NCBI RefSeq assembly: GCF_021462225.1
Contig: NC_061812.1
Span: 43,505,363 to 43,569,362, forward strand
Length of the DNA: 64,000 bases
Direction: 5' to 3'
Origin: Girardinichthys multiradiatus
Taxonomy: Eukaryota > Chordata > Actinopteri > Cyprinodontiformes > Goodeidae
Below are positions 34,570-46,994 of this stretch, piece after piece. A model generated the notes under the pieces. It made no database searches, was not told the DNA's origin, and worked only from the letters and a program-made list of their open reading frames with translations. Within the stretch, counting starts at the first letter, position 1, and each line of letters opens with the position of its first letter. Position numbers and translations under genes: made by a program.

Positions 34570-35190
34570 AGAAAACAGCACTTTGTGAAAACAGTCATAA
34601 CGGTCTTTTGGAGTATGTTTCTACCAGCTTTGGGCACCTATAGACTGAAATTTGTGCCTATTCTTGTTTGCATAATAGTTCAAGTTCAGTCAGACTGGAT
34701 GTAGGGCATTTGTAAACGTACATTTTCAGGTTTTGCCAAAGATTCTTCATTGGATTGAAGTAAATGTCCTGCTGGAAGCTGAACTTTTGAACAGAACTTG
34801 AGTATTTAGCCAGCTCCAACAGCTTTTCTCACAGGATCTTGTATCTAGGTTTATTTGGTATCCCTGTCCCTGCAGTAGAAAATGTTCCCACAGCATGATG
34901 CTGCCACCACTATGTTCCACAGTGGAGAAGGCATGTTTTAGTTGAAGTAGAGTTTTTTTTGACACGCAGTGTTTCTCATGTGCACCGGAGTAAAGGGCTG
35001 ACTTCAAATGCATTCCACACTTGCGATTGCATGAACTCGTAAAACCATTTATGTTTCACCTTCAAATTCTCCTACAATTATGCACAATTTCATGTTGGAC
35101 TATCACTTAAAATCCCATTAAAGTACATATGCTTTCAACTTAACGTAATGTAGCAAAACAAATCAAGGAGTATATATTTGCAAGGCGTTT
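34570..35190 (-). mobile_element. Tc1-like relic
   Basis: The minus-strand frame 34747-35013 includes HSGGSIMLWEHF, the conserved GGGSIMLWGCF block of Tc1 transposases, with degenerate surroundings. The TGCAAGGCGTTTTAAATA-like edge near 35180 looks like a decayed terminal repeat. It is non-functional. Confidence 0.6.
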
Positions 35191-36876
35191 TAAATAGTAG
35201 GTGTTCCTGACTGGTTGTTTTGGATGTGAGGAGGGGTCCACATAGACAGACATGCTGCTGATTAAAGACCCAACCTGCCATTTACTCTGCCCAGTCTCAT
35301 TCTATGTGCTGCAGGGCAATGCTATCACCTCTAATACACTTCCTTACCTCCAGAGGATAATCTGACTTCCTGCCTTTTTTATCAATGACACTGAAGTGGC
35401 TCACATCCCATTTGGCTCACATCCCAAGAGTCCTACATGGCTACATCATCCACTGAGTCCTTTTATCTGACATCTCTATGACACCAAGTTTGTTCATGCT
35501 GTGCAGCAGGAAAAAGCTCCTCATGCATTTTATTCTTGTCTCAGGGGTATAAGCGATCCCTTTTATGATGCATCGATGATGACATCCCATTCCTGAATGA
35601 ATCTCTTTGGAACACAACTCCAAGGACAGATGGGCTCCCTGACCCAAAGCTTATGGCTCTCCTTTGGAGAACAGAAGACACATGCAAACATCAAAGGCAC
35701 AATATTCAAGAAAAGCTTTAATTTTCTTTAATAACACACTGATGGGTTTCTATCCTCCTCTGTTGCTTTATTACACTTTTTGTGAGTCCAAATGCTATCA
35801 GATCTATAAATTGGATTGATTCACAAGGTGAACTCACTTTTCATGTCAGCCTTTCTTCTAATTAAACAGTTAATTAAGCTTGACTTCACTGAATTATAGT
35901 ACAAGATAGACCTACTTTTAATTAACCCAGCTATGCTGTTAATAATGCAAAGGAGTTCAAGAGCAGAAAACTTCAGATAGGACCTATTTTCCATGCAGAT
36001 AAGGAAATGCTTGTTTAAGTAATCCTGAGAGGATTACGTAATCAGTAAAGATTTGAGGAAGATTTTTGTCCTAGAAAAACTGCCTTTCTTCCAGTTGCTG
36101 TTTATACAATTAGCAAATTCTATTTTTGAATAATTAGGTAGAGCGATGTGAATAACAGCTTCAATTCATACCTTCATGTGAATAAAATTCAACTGTGATA
36201 ACAATTTCCCACCTGCTAGTGCATAAATGAAGATGGAACTCTATAGCTCCTCTAAAAATAGGACACCCAGCTGAGAGCTTGTGAGGATGTGGCACACAGC
36301 AGAAAAAAAACTGTGAGCTTTCACTGAAAATCTGAAGAAAATAGAGATCCTTTTAAAGCCCCAAAAGAGGGATGATGTAAACAGAAGAGATTTTTGAAAT
36401 ATGAGCAGAAAAGTGAAACTGTATGGAACGGAAGCTGCACCCAAAAAACCTCCACTTGCAATTAAGATAAAATGACTTTTAGTTGGGGGGGAGGTGTCCA
36501 ACTGAGTTGGTTTGCCACTTCAAAGCTATTTTAAATTTCAATATCAGAAGAAAAAACAGACTCTACAAAGCCACTACAAAGCCTGAGCAAAGAACTGAGA
36601 TTCTTTTTTCAGTGCCTTTATGAGTCAATAGGAATCAAAGGAATACTTAATGAAGATGCACCGAGCAAACCAGGCTCCACACTGCAACTAATTTGATAAG
36701 CATTGTTAAAGCAAAGAGTGTTTCAGAGCAGTGTGGCACTCAAGGAGAGAAAGAAATCTGTGAATGTCTCATAAAGTGCCTAAAAAGGGGATGTTGGAAT
36801 GTTATTTACTTAAATGCATGTTTCTTTGTGTGTCATTGTACCACAAGGTAGATACATAATAGTGTGACAGAAATAT
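35191..36876. other. Single-copy stretch, possible conserved non-coding DNA
   Basis: There is no coding signal. 35700-36230 has several homeodomain-type TTAATTA/TAATTA motifs and few repeats. It might contain an enhancer, but I have no comparison to support this. Confidence 0.3.
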
Positions 36877-37244
36877 ATGGTACCAGTCAAACGTTTGGAT
36901 GCACCTTTGACATTTATTGGCTTTTACTTATTTTTCTTACTTTCTACATTGTAGATACATAGTGTAGACATCCAAACTATGAAGCAAAAGCACATAGCAT
37001 TGTGTAGCAAACAGAAAATTGTGAAATAACTCAAAATATTTTTTTATATTTTAGATTCTCCAAAATATCCACCTTTTGCTTTGATTACTGCTTTGCACAC
37101 TCTTGGCATTCTCTCAGTGAGCTTAATGAGGTGGTTACCTGAAATGGTTTTCCAACAGTAGTCAAGGAGTCCCAGAGGTAGGAATAAAACCAAAGCCAAA
37201 CCATTGAATGGAAAGGTGTGTTCAAACCTTTGACTGGTAATGTA
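36877..37244. mobile_element. Tc1-type MITE
   Basis: The ends GGTACCAGTCAAACGTTTGG and AACCTTTGACTGGTAATG are inverted and lie near TA. The 368-bp element is a short non-autonomous relative of a known fish Tc1 family that starts with a TACCAGTCAAAAGTTTGGAC-like end. It has no coding capacity. Confidence 0.75.
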
Positions 37245-37589
37245 ACTGATGAATTTTATGTATCCTAAGAAAATCCTTGAGGACTAGAGTTAGGATTATT
37301 TTATTGTGGGTAAATAAAAATAAAAAATCCCTGCAGAAAAGCAGGATTTTTTAGTTTCCTAGAGAATCACATCTAAAAGGCCCCAAGACTATCCAAATAC
37401 AATGGAAAAAGTAAAAAAAATAAATAAATCTAAGATTTAAAAACTGGGCTTTGATTATGGGTTTATAGAAATGTATAGAAATATAACAAATTTATATCTT
37501 TTATAGCTATTTGAAGATTTTGAAAATCAGTCATCAAATGGCCCACTGTTAAACTCATCACACCAGCTAAAACTACTACCTGTTTACAC

Positions 37590-37855
37590 ATTCTCCTCTT
37601 GTCATGGTTTGCAGTGGTGAAGGAACAAAGCGGCAACAGGATATCGGCAGGCGCATGGTGGATAGATATATTTTAATAAAATAATAAGGAACTTACAGGA
37701 CATGAAGAAAACCCAGGAACCGGGGAGACAGCAACGACAGCAGTGATAATAACAGGAACTACAACAGACGACCCGACAACAAAGGGACAGAAAACAGGAT
37801 CTTAAATACAACTGTGGTGAAAGGAACTACACAAACAGTTCCTTTGTGTAGTTCC
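37590..37855. repeat. Unassigned repeat-like segment
   Basis: An A-rich interior (TATATTTTAATAAAATAATAAG) is followed by GGGACAGAAAACAGGATCTT. It resembles the antisense of LTR/MITE-like repeats in this window (22017-22588). It abuts the L2 fragment. Confidence 0.3.
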
Positions 37856-38246
37856 TAGACCGTAGACCCTATACAGGTCTAGGGTCAGGAAAAGAGCTTC
37901 TAAAATCTCTGCAGACCCCACACACCCTGCACATAAACTGTTTAGAGTTTTACCTTCAGGCCACCGCTACAGAGCACTGTTCACTAAAACCAGCCGCCAC
38001 AGAGACAGTTTCTTCCCCCAGGCTGTTTCTCTGTTGAACATTCAATAGAGTACCAAACAACAGCATACAGATGTTGCAATGCACCTTTTTAATATATATG
38101 TGTATATTGTACATTGTAAATATGTATATTCTGTAATGCAAAAACAAAACAAAAGAGCAAAGTGTACCGGAGTCAAATTCCTTGTTTGTATGTACGAACT
38201 TGGCAATAAAGCTGATTATGATTCTGATTCTGATTCTGATTCTGAA
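37856..38246 (+). mobile_element. L2-type LINE 3' end with TTCTGA tail
   Basis: It is closely similar to 14636-14999: TACAGGTCTAGGGTCAG, the RALFTKTSRHRDS coding end, TGTTGAACATT, then AATAAAGCTGATTATGATTC and TTCTGA units. It is 5'-truncated to the last ~60 codons. Confidence 0.85.
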
Positions 38247-41060
38247 ACAGGTGCAGATCATGACACCTCTATTATATTAATGGGGCTATTAGGTGTGTAT
38301 GCAGCCACCCATAAGGATTCAGTCCTGCCTGCAGTGCAGGAAGTAACAATTTTTTTTTAAATTGGCTCCAGAGTCATTAGACTTTAAGCTAGTAAAATAA
38401 AGTTCTGGACTTAATTTCCAGTTGTAAATTAATTATTGCTCAATATTAATTTTCATTTTTGCGCATGTAAAGAAGAATATCAAATTCATTGCTCAAAGTT
38501 CTAACACAATGTGACTGAGAAGTTACAAAATGGTATTCTGGCTCTGTTTTTGAAACAGGAAACTTATTTAATGGTTAGAGTGTAATGACAGATAAAGAGG
38601 TCCAGTCAGACGGGAATTGGTTCCATGAGGATCCATGAGGACAACTTTATTGGTTAGGGTTACGGTTAATCTAACAGGATGTTGTGCATTTTCAGACTAA
38701 AGATTGGAAACAATTCACTTGGTTTCCAGGTTTGGCTGGAAATTTTCCTGTTGTGATTTCTGGATGTTACTCATTTTAACTGTTGAGAGATTGGAGTAAA
38801 GATCATTAAAAGCTTTTACTATGTTCCATTGATAGAACCAAACCGTCAAAAACCTTAAGTTAAAATGTTAAAAATCTGTCTCATTACACATGAAGCATGA
38901 AGCTGATCAAACTTTCAGAAGCAGAGCTGGACAGATGAATGGTTATCATTCCATGTCTGCATTTTGGGTAACAATAACCCAACTGGAGCCATTACAGATG
39001 GATCGAGAAGTCAGGGTCATGCGACCCTCCTTGACCAAACCAACAAATTTGTCTTCTTTACCTGTTTAAACACATTTACACCAGGATCACATCTGGTGTA
39101 ACAGATATGAAACAAAAACAAACAAAAAACTGAGCTGGAGCTGAAGGTGAGAAACACTTAATGTGTAGATTCTCTTTGTCATTTGATCTTTGATTGAATC
39201 ATTTCAAAAATCACATAAACTGTTTTCTCATTAGAAACTCTCAATTCTCTCAATAGAAGCAACAAATTGGAGATAGTGTAACATTCTATATTTATTTTAT
39301 CCTATAGGACTTTTTTATCATATAAAATCCTGTCTCCTGTTCAGAACACCTCTCTTTAGATCTGCCAACTTCAATGTACCAAGAGACTGGCTTATTGCTT
39401 TCTTGTTTTTGTTTGGTGCATTGTTTCGTTTCTGCCTCTGTATTCATTTTTCGTGATTTATTCATAGACGGTGCTCGCTTGCAAAGCAGACTTCAGAAAT
39501 AGACTTCACTCTCAGCAGAAACACTGTGTGAGAAGGAGGAGAAAAAACAACAACATCTCTTGGATGTGATGTAACATTGTGACACATAGTGGCACAGTCA
39601 CCTCTCTTCCAGCATGTCCTTGGCAATAATTAATAAAAATAATTAATATAAGCATTTTCAGTGACAGAGGTGGAGCCTCTTGGCGTAGATCATATAGACA
39701 GTTGCTTAGGGTGTCAACTGCTGGAGGGGGCCGCTGCTGCAAGAACTACAAATAAAAACGGAACAAAAAAAAAATACAAATAATAGTAGTATTGCTACAC
39801 AGAGTTGACTGGCGCCCTGTGCTCATGGTCTGTAATAAAAATAAAAACCTACCTAATCATGGCCCACAATAAGCTGATCTAAAGTAAGCAGGTAAAGAAT
39901 TGTTCCAATAAATACTCTCTTAGGTTCAGTGTACCCTACTTCTATTTTTGATGGTGTCTGAGAGAGAATGTTAACCTTTCTAACGTGTTAGAGGGTGGGT
40001 TCTAGTTGTTGTCACAACTTAAAGTTAGCATTTGATTTGTGGCCTCTGAAAGAGCTGTTTCACTTATCTAAATGCAGAACTGGAGGCATTATATCTTAAA
40101 AGCTGAATGATTGTTGGGCAGTATTTCCAGTACCAAGGACCAAGGAGAGGCCAAAAATACATATATAATTGTTTTTAGAAAGCTAGTAGCTATTTACCCA
40201 TTTTATAGTTTATATTTTTTATCCTTTTGATGACCAGACAGCCAAAAGAATTTTATCAATTAACACATGTGGACTCCACAATTTATCTGTCACTCGACAA
40301 ACAGCATCCCTGTTTCAAATAAATGGAAAAAGCACTCGAGATGGCGCTTTTCAACTTCCCTTCCTATCTGTTGTTCTCTTAAATATATTTCCCCAAATAA
40401 TCAGATTGTTTATAACTTCCTTATTTTTATTAGGATAACAGAGATTGGAATGAAATAGTAAAGAGCATTATTTAAATATTCTCAAGAAAATAGTTGGTAG
40501 GTAAAATTATTGGACAGTGTCTTTATTGCTGGGGAGGATAAGATCTGCTCTAAATGTTTGGTCAGAACATCTCCCTCTTTTTCATGTTTCTTGTGTTGTT
40601 TTTGATGTAGTACATGGTGCATGTCTGTTGAGGGTTGGATTTTCTTAGGCTAAATTAAAGTAAAAAAGTTTAAGTTAGTTTTACTTTATTAATAAATGTT
40701 GAACTAAAATAGTCTGGTTTGTCAAATATCAGTACTTATCACTTTTATTTGGTATATTCTGATTTCTGGATTTTTCTTCATCTGTCTTGGCTGAGTTCCG
40801 ACTCTGGACAAAAAAGAAGTGTTGATACACCATCCACTTTTTTTCCTACTACTTTTGTCTTTCTGGTGCTGTACAAAAAAAACAGCAAATGACAAAACAA
40901 AACCAGCTGAACAATATGACCTGGTAAAACCAGCATCCAAAAAAGTTTGCACATCTTTTTCTAGTAAAAGAAAACATATAAAAATCACCTATAATAAACT
41001 TCCCAATTTATGCTTTGATACACTTCCTCTGGCTTCCAGTACACCTTCATTTTTAAGGTA
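38247..41060. other. Single-copy stretch, no gene seen
   Basis: No gene or named repeat. 39655-39760 may be a small hAT-like relic (GGGGGCCGCTGCTGC). Confidence 0.4.
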
Positions 41061-42441
41061 CAGTGCCTTGCGAAAGTATTCGGCTCCCTTGAACTTTTCA
41101 ACCTTTTGCCACATTTCAGGGTTCAAACATAAAGATATAAAATTTAAATTTTTTTGAAGAATCAAAAACAAGTGGGACACAATCGTGAAGTGGAATGAAA
41201 TTTATTGTATGTGTCAAACTTTTTTAACAAATACAAAACTGAAAAGTGGGGCGTGCAATATTATTTGGCCCCTTTACTTTCAGTGCAGCAAACTCACTCC
41301 AGAAGTTCAGTGAGGATCTTTGAATGATCCAATGTTGTCCAAAATGACTGATGATGATAAATAGAATCCACCTGTGTGTACTCAAGTCTCCGTATAAATG
41401 CACCTGCTCTGTGATAGTTTCAGGTTCTGTTCAAAGCGCAGAGAGCATCATGAAGACCAAGGAACACACAAGGCAGGTCCGAGATACTGTTGTGGAGAGG
41501 TTTAAAGCCGAATTTGGATACAAAAAGATTTCCCAAGCTTTAAACATCCTAAGGAGCACTGTGCAAGCAATCATATTGAAATGGAAGGAGAATCAGACCA
41601 CTGCAAATCTACCAAGACCTGGCCGTCCCTCTAAACTTTCATCTCGAACAAGGAGAAGACTGATCAGAGATGCAGCCAAGAGGCCCATGATCACTCTGGA
41701 TGAACTGCAGAGATCTACAGCTGAGGTGGGTGAGTCTGTCCATAGGACAACAATCAGTCGTACACTGCACAAATTGGGCCTTTATGGAAGAGTGGCAAGA
41801 AGAAAGCCATTTCTCAAAGATATCCATAAAAAGTCTTGTTTAAAATTTGCCACAAGCCACCTGGGAGACACACCAAACATGTGGAAGAAGGTGCTCTGGT
41901 CAGATGAAACCAAAATTGAACTGTTTGGCCACAATGCAAAACGATATGTTTGGCGTAAAAGCAACACAGCTCATCACCCTGAACACACCATCCCCACTGT
42001 CAAACACGGTGGTGGCAGCATCATGGTTTGGGCCTGCTTTTCGTCAGGAGGGACAGGGAAGATGGTCAAAATTGATGGGAAGATGGATGGGGCCAAATAC
42101 AGGACCATTCTGGAAGAAAACCTGTTGGAGTCTGCAAGAGACCTGAGACTGGAACGGAGATTTATCTTCCAACAAGACAATGATCCATAAAGCCATATCT
42201 ACAATGGAATGATTCACAAATAAACATATCCAGGTGTTGGAATGGCCAAGTCAAAGTCCAGACCTGAATGGAGAATCTGTGGAAAGAGCTGAAGACTGCT
42301 GTTCACGAACGCTCTCCATCCAACCTCACTGAACTCGAGCTGTTTTGCAAGGAAGAATGGGCAAGAATTTCAGTCTCTCGATGTACAAAACTGATAGAGA
42401 CGTACCCCAAGCGACTTGCAGCCGTAATTGCAGCAAAGTGG
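41061..42441 (+). mobile_element. Tc1-like transposon family A copy 2, 3'-truncated
   Basis: It starts CAGTGCCTTGCGAAAGTATT after TA (41059-41060) with the same ~200-bp left terminal repeat as 12212-13823. Homology stops at about 42441, within the last codons of the transposase (VIAAK). The right terminal repeat is absent, so it cannot transpose as a unit. Confidence 0.9.
41450..42441 (+). pseudogene. Tc1 transposase, family A copy 2 (frameshifted)
   Basis: The reading is open from MKTKEHTRQ (41450) through both helix-turn-helix domains, SDETKIELFGHN (first catalytic Asp) and TVKHGGGSIMVW. It ends at FQQDNDP (second Asp) with a stop at 42188-42190. Beyond this, homologous sequence continues out of frame. 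The NPIENLW Glu region has lost about five bases near 42267. Two of the three stop positions of the 12603 copy are intact here. The 33 codons upstream of 41450 are open but belong to the element's non-coding leader. Confidence 0.9.
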
Positions 42442-42767
42442 TACAGTACTCCATCCACTGTAAATTCCACACCCTTGATCCTAATACATACATACTATTG
42501 AAACTGGGAACCAATAAAAAGTTACACATTAATTGAAACATACGTCAAAAATCTGAAAGGACTTGATGTGCCACAAAATGTGCTTCATTTAGTCATAAAA
42601 CATGTTTTTAAATACACCAATGACATAGCAAGGTAGGACGCTTTGTGACAACTGCTTAAATATTTGACTCACAGCAGAGGTCAGAAATGGTCCACAGGAT
42701 TGAAGGCTTAAAGACCAACTCAAGAAATTATGCTAGTTAACTCCTAGAGACCATTTGTCTGTTTTCA

Positions 42768-43043
42768 TTACAGGTCATAATTTGTGTCACGGTGAGCTTC
42801 ACTGGAGGAGATAAAGATGCTTTGTGGCTTACGCACAGACACCTGCCTTCCATCATCCAGCTCCAAACATGATGCTGAGATGTTGAACTGAAGAACCTGC
42901 TTAGCATTTATCATAAAGTCCCACTCCAGCACTTGCTTTCTCTGTGCAATAGCATCTGACATTACCCTATAACGTTGATCCTCAAACAACCTCCTCTGCA
43001 TCAACCTTTTACCACAAAGCACAGCTTCCTGCCTGGTGCACAC
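42768..43043 (-). CDS. Unrecognised ORF, possible exon
   Basis: I do not recognise this 91-codon minus-strand frame. It is not a repeat that I know. The composition looks protein-like (RLMQRRLFEDQRYR, QVLQFNISASCLELDDG) without low complexity. A possible acceptor (TGTGTGCACCAG) lies at its upstream edge and a GTAAGC donor near 42830. It could be an exon of a host gene, a decayed gene or a chance frame. No neighbour suggests a function. Confidence 0.2.
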   Translation of the reverse strand: MCTRQEAVLCGKRLMQRRLFEDQRYRVMSDAIAQRKQVLEWDFMINAKQVLQFNISASCLELDDGRQVSVRKPQSIFISSSEAHRDTNYDL

Positions 43044-43947
43044 ACAGCCAGCCAGGATTAAATGTTTGACTCACTGCCATGCTTAAATTTCAAGCTCTCT
43101 CATACAACTGCCAGGCCCTTTGAATAGAAGCAAGTACCAAATGGCAGCTTGTTATATTATATGCACAAGAGAGATAGTGCATATTTGCTTTCTGAGAATT
43201 TCATGTTTCCCTAATTGACTTGGTTTCACAGCTTGCCTTACAGCTCCAGCTGACGCCTTCAACCAATTAAAATAGACAAAGGCTTCTTTCCCCTCCTCAT
43301 GCTGGATTTGTGCATACTGGAAGTCACAAGAATTGCAGAATATACAGCATGCTACCTTGATTTTCCTGTGCATGCATGTATGTGTGTTTGCATGCATTTC
43401 TAAAGGGTGGTGAAAAATGCTTGTGAAGGGAGATGACTTTATCCCTGCCCTGCCAACCAGTCAGAGAGCAGAGGTTTAAAGGCAACAGGAGGTGGGACAG
43501 TGTAGGAAAAATCTGAGAAGTAGACGGATTTGATTCCAGGCAACAGATGCACAATTACCATATCCCTGTAATTAGGATGATGTGGAGGGATGCTGATGAA
43601 GATGTAAACGCACAGCTGTCTTTGTCCGTGTCAGACAGCATGGAGCCACCTGAATATTCATGTGACATTTTTTTAAATATTCTGCATCAAACAATGACGA
43701 TCCCATGTTGATCACCAACGACCTCAGAGCCTAAAAATCATTACAAGCAAAAGGGTTTAATTAGTTTAAAATAAAAAAGGGGCAACCGATTGTGAGATGC
43801 TATAACGATAAAAATTTATCGTTCTGTCATAAAATCAAATAAAGGTCAAACACAAATATGATTGTTACTTTGTTGGAATTTATAAACACTATACCATGAT
43901 GTTCATAAAGTACAGCTGCATGCTGTAATTTGTATTATGAAATAATA
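43044..43947. other. Single-copy stretch, no gene seen
   Basis: No clear coding signal. 43150-43640 is balanced in composition and repeat-poor, and could hold conserved non-coding DNA. Confidence 0.3.
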
Positions 43948-44575
43948 CAGTGGTGTCAAAAGCTATTTGTCCTCTCACAGATTTCTTCTGGTTTTGCTGT
44001 ACTGTCACACTTACATGTTTAAGATCATCAAACAAATGGTAGTAAGATTGTAGTGAGATAACTTAAATTAAAAAAGAACTGTTTTTAAATGATTATTTTT
44101 TATTATACGAAAAGGCCATTACAATCAGTTTTGTTGCATGGAAAAATGATTTGCCCCCAAATCATGAATTTACTGTAATTAACAACATTTTTGTGGTAGT
44201 TGAGTTCAATTTCACTAACCACATTCAAGTCTAAATACGGCCAGACCTGGAGAATCACAAAATCACAATAACCTGTTTGAAATCATCAATTAGGCTGAAA
44301 AGGTCTCAAAAAGCAGCATACCTTCAGGCTTCAGTCTGTGGGTCTTTAGTGAACCGCAGTGAGAGCCATCATCCTTAAAAGAAGAACACATGGAAAAGTA
44401 GTGAACTTTCACAGGAGTGGACAGCTAACCAAAAAGACTTTAAAAGCACACGGATGACTCATCCAGGAGTTCATAGACTGTTTTTAACTGTTTTTAACTT
44501 TAACTGTTGGTCTCGGTTTAAGAAACCCAGACCAACTTGACTCAGTTAGATCACTTGACTCAGTTAGATCAGGGT
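43948..44575. mobile_element. Degenerate Tc1-like element
   Basis: It starts CAGTGGTGTCAAAAGCTATT after TA, followed by ACATGTTTAAGATCATCAAA. This is the terminal repeat of a common non-autonomous fish Tc1 family. Transposase traces are faint (44350-44470). Confidence 0.5.
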
Positions 44576-44619
44576 TCATAATTCAACAATTGCAAAGAGA
44601 CTAGGCATAAATGCCATGA

Positions 44620-44998
44620 ATGGGAGGGTTATAAGGAATGGGTTAAGTTCCAGGTGGTTCTGACCACACCAGTGTAACAGCTGATCCACCTCCTGTCTAT
44701 ATGCTGACTCATCACTGTCCTGGATCAGTCCAATTACAGTGCTGTCATCTGCAAACTTCAGGAGTTTCACAGACAGGTCTGCAGAGGTGCAGTCATTTGT
44801 GTAGATGGAGAAGAGGAATGGGGAAAGAACACACCCCTGGGGGGCGCCGGTGCTGATGGTTCTTGTGAGGGAGAAGATGCTCCCCAGCCTCACCTGCTGC
44901 TGCCGGTCCTTCAGGAAGCTGCTGATCCACTGACAGGTGGAGGCCGGAACTTTGAGCTGGATGAGCTTCTGGTGGAGGATGTCTGGGTTGATCCTGGG
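44620..44998 (-). pseudogene. L2-type reverse transcriptase fragment
   Basis: The minus strand shows RT motifs APQGCVLSPFLFSIYTND and LLKFADDSTVIGLI (catalytic FADD), then HWCGQNHLELN. It lacks the 5' part, the C-terminal part and the tail, so it is truncated on both sides. The upstream part (44900-44998) is in another frame. Confidence 0.8.
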
Positions 44999-46994
44999 TG
45001 GTCGAGGTCATGCCATCAGTTTATAACCTTAAGCTCAATCACTCTATGGTTAGGTCCACCTCCAAATGGCTGAATAAAATTGTTTTCAGTTCAGTTCAAT
45101 ATGTGCAAATGTGTGCAACTTTATCCAAATATATAAGATTTTTAAATTACCCAGTGAATTCCGCCTTCAGAACAGCAGTCGTTCTCTTTAAAACATGAAG
45201 CACAGGATTATGAAGAACGGAAGAAGCCAGTGACTATCTCTTAGTGGCTGTCAGCTTAGCAGGCAGTGGTGGAGCAGGGTGCAGCGCTCACTTATCTGTC
45301 TTTGTCAGAAACCAATGCTCCAGTAACTCCAGTCGGCCCAACCATCAAGCCTTTCTTTGTGCCCTGGTGACGCAGCGGCCCGCTTCTCGAAATCTTAGAT
45401 CAATTATTCAGATGGCTTTCCTATAAATATCCATCTGCTAATGTGAGGAGATGACCAGGTTCTGCAGTATTACAAAATATTTCATGTTAGAGATGTTTTC
45501 AAAAAGACACATTACTTTTTAAAAGCCTACATTTAAAATTCAGTACATTTAAGTTGAATTCCAAGGCTAAATGGCAGTCATTTCTTAGTTACTTAAGGGA
45601 AGGTGAAGGTGTGGAAGCATGCTATTATAAATCTAAAAAACTGATCTTATGTATGTTACAGTAACTGGAATGTTAAAAACTAACCAAGAGACCTAGTATT
45701 CACCAAGGTCAAAATGCTAACAAGCTCACCAGTATAGCAGACTTGTTGATGTTAAGCAGAACCTCTATGTTTCATGTTTCTTGTAGTCTGTTTTAGATAT
45801 ATTTCTCTCTTTCAGGACTGGGAAATGTTAGGGATGCTATTTGGTCAGAATACAGGAACCCAGTAAGGATTGTGGTCATCCAGTCAGTAAAGCCTTTGCC
45901 AGCAGATAAGTAAAACATTATCACATTCTATGTAACATTTCTATGCAAGTAAGAATTTTAGGAAGAAGACCCTGTGCCCCAGAGATGAACTTGTTCAGGT
46001 GTGAAATGTGCGTATCAACCGCAGGGAAAAACGTTGCAATTACAAAAGCATTAAAAAGCCAGACTGTAGTTTGCAAATGCAGACAGGAATAAAGACACAA
46101 ATCTTTGGGAACATATTTTTTGGTCTGATGAAACTAAAAAAGCCTCCAAATCATCTTTAATTTCCACCACAGTGAACAACTGGCTTTGGCTCACCAACAT
46201 AAAAGTTGACAAATACTCAGTCAACAGGGGGAGTTGGACCTAAAATCAGTTAGTGTTAGAGGGAGTGAAGACTGGAGTCTGTAACTGTATGAGGGAAATC
46301 ATCCAAACTGAACCTTAGTTGCAGTTCAAACAATGTTTGTATTTTTGTGCTTAATCTGGAAGCAGTACGATGGTGTGAACTGATAACCGACCCAACTGTT
46401 TTTTTTCTTCCTTTATTCTGAAAAGCTTTATTTGTATATACAACATTATCATAAATGCAAAACACGAGTGGGAATAACGTACTATCAACTAACTAACTAA
46501 ATAACGAATTAGAAGCGAACAGAGATAAAAAACAAAACAAAAGAAGCAACAACTAAAAACAAACAAAAGAGAGATTTAGGACTAAAATACAAAAAATAAT
46601 AAAGGGCTTTATTAAAATAAACCCAACATTTTAATATTAAACAGTAAAGTAAAAATGCTCATAAACTAAGTTTTTAATTAGAATAACTAATAATTATTTA
46701 TCATTCAGTTTAGTTTATGCTATCCAGTCCTGACAATATATTGTTTTCTGTTTCAGATAACAGTAAAACCATGTTCAGAATAAATCCAAGTCCCACACCA
46801 GCAACAGCTACCAGGAGATGAGGTTTGTTTGATACCAATCATTTAAATATGCCTTGATCAGGACCCTGAGTGGATTGGATCCATAATAAAAAGTTATATA
46901 TTTGATTAGCAAATGTATACTTAAGCACAATTTTAATATTCTAACAGTGTTCTCATGACCATTCAATGTAACTTTCTTTTTACCCATGTTACTC
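44999..46994. other. Single-copy AT-rich stretch, no gene seen
   Basis: No coding signal. A short GC-richer island lies at 45240-45380. Confidence 0.4.
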
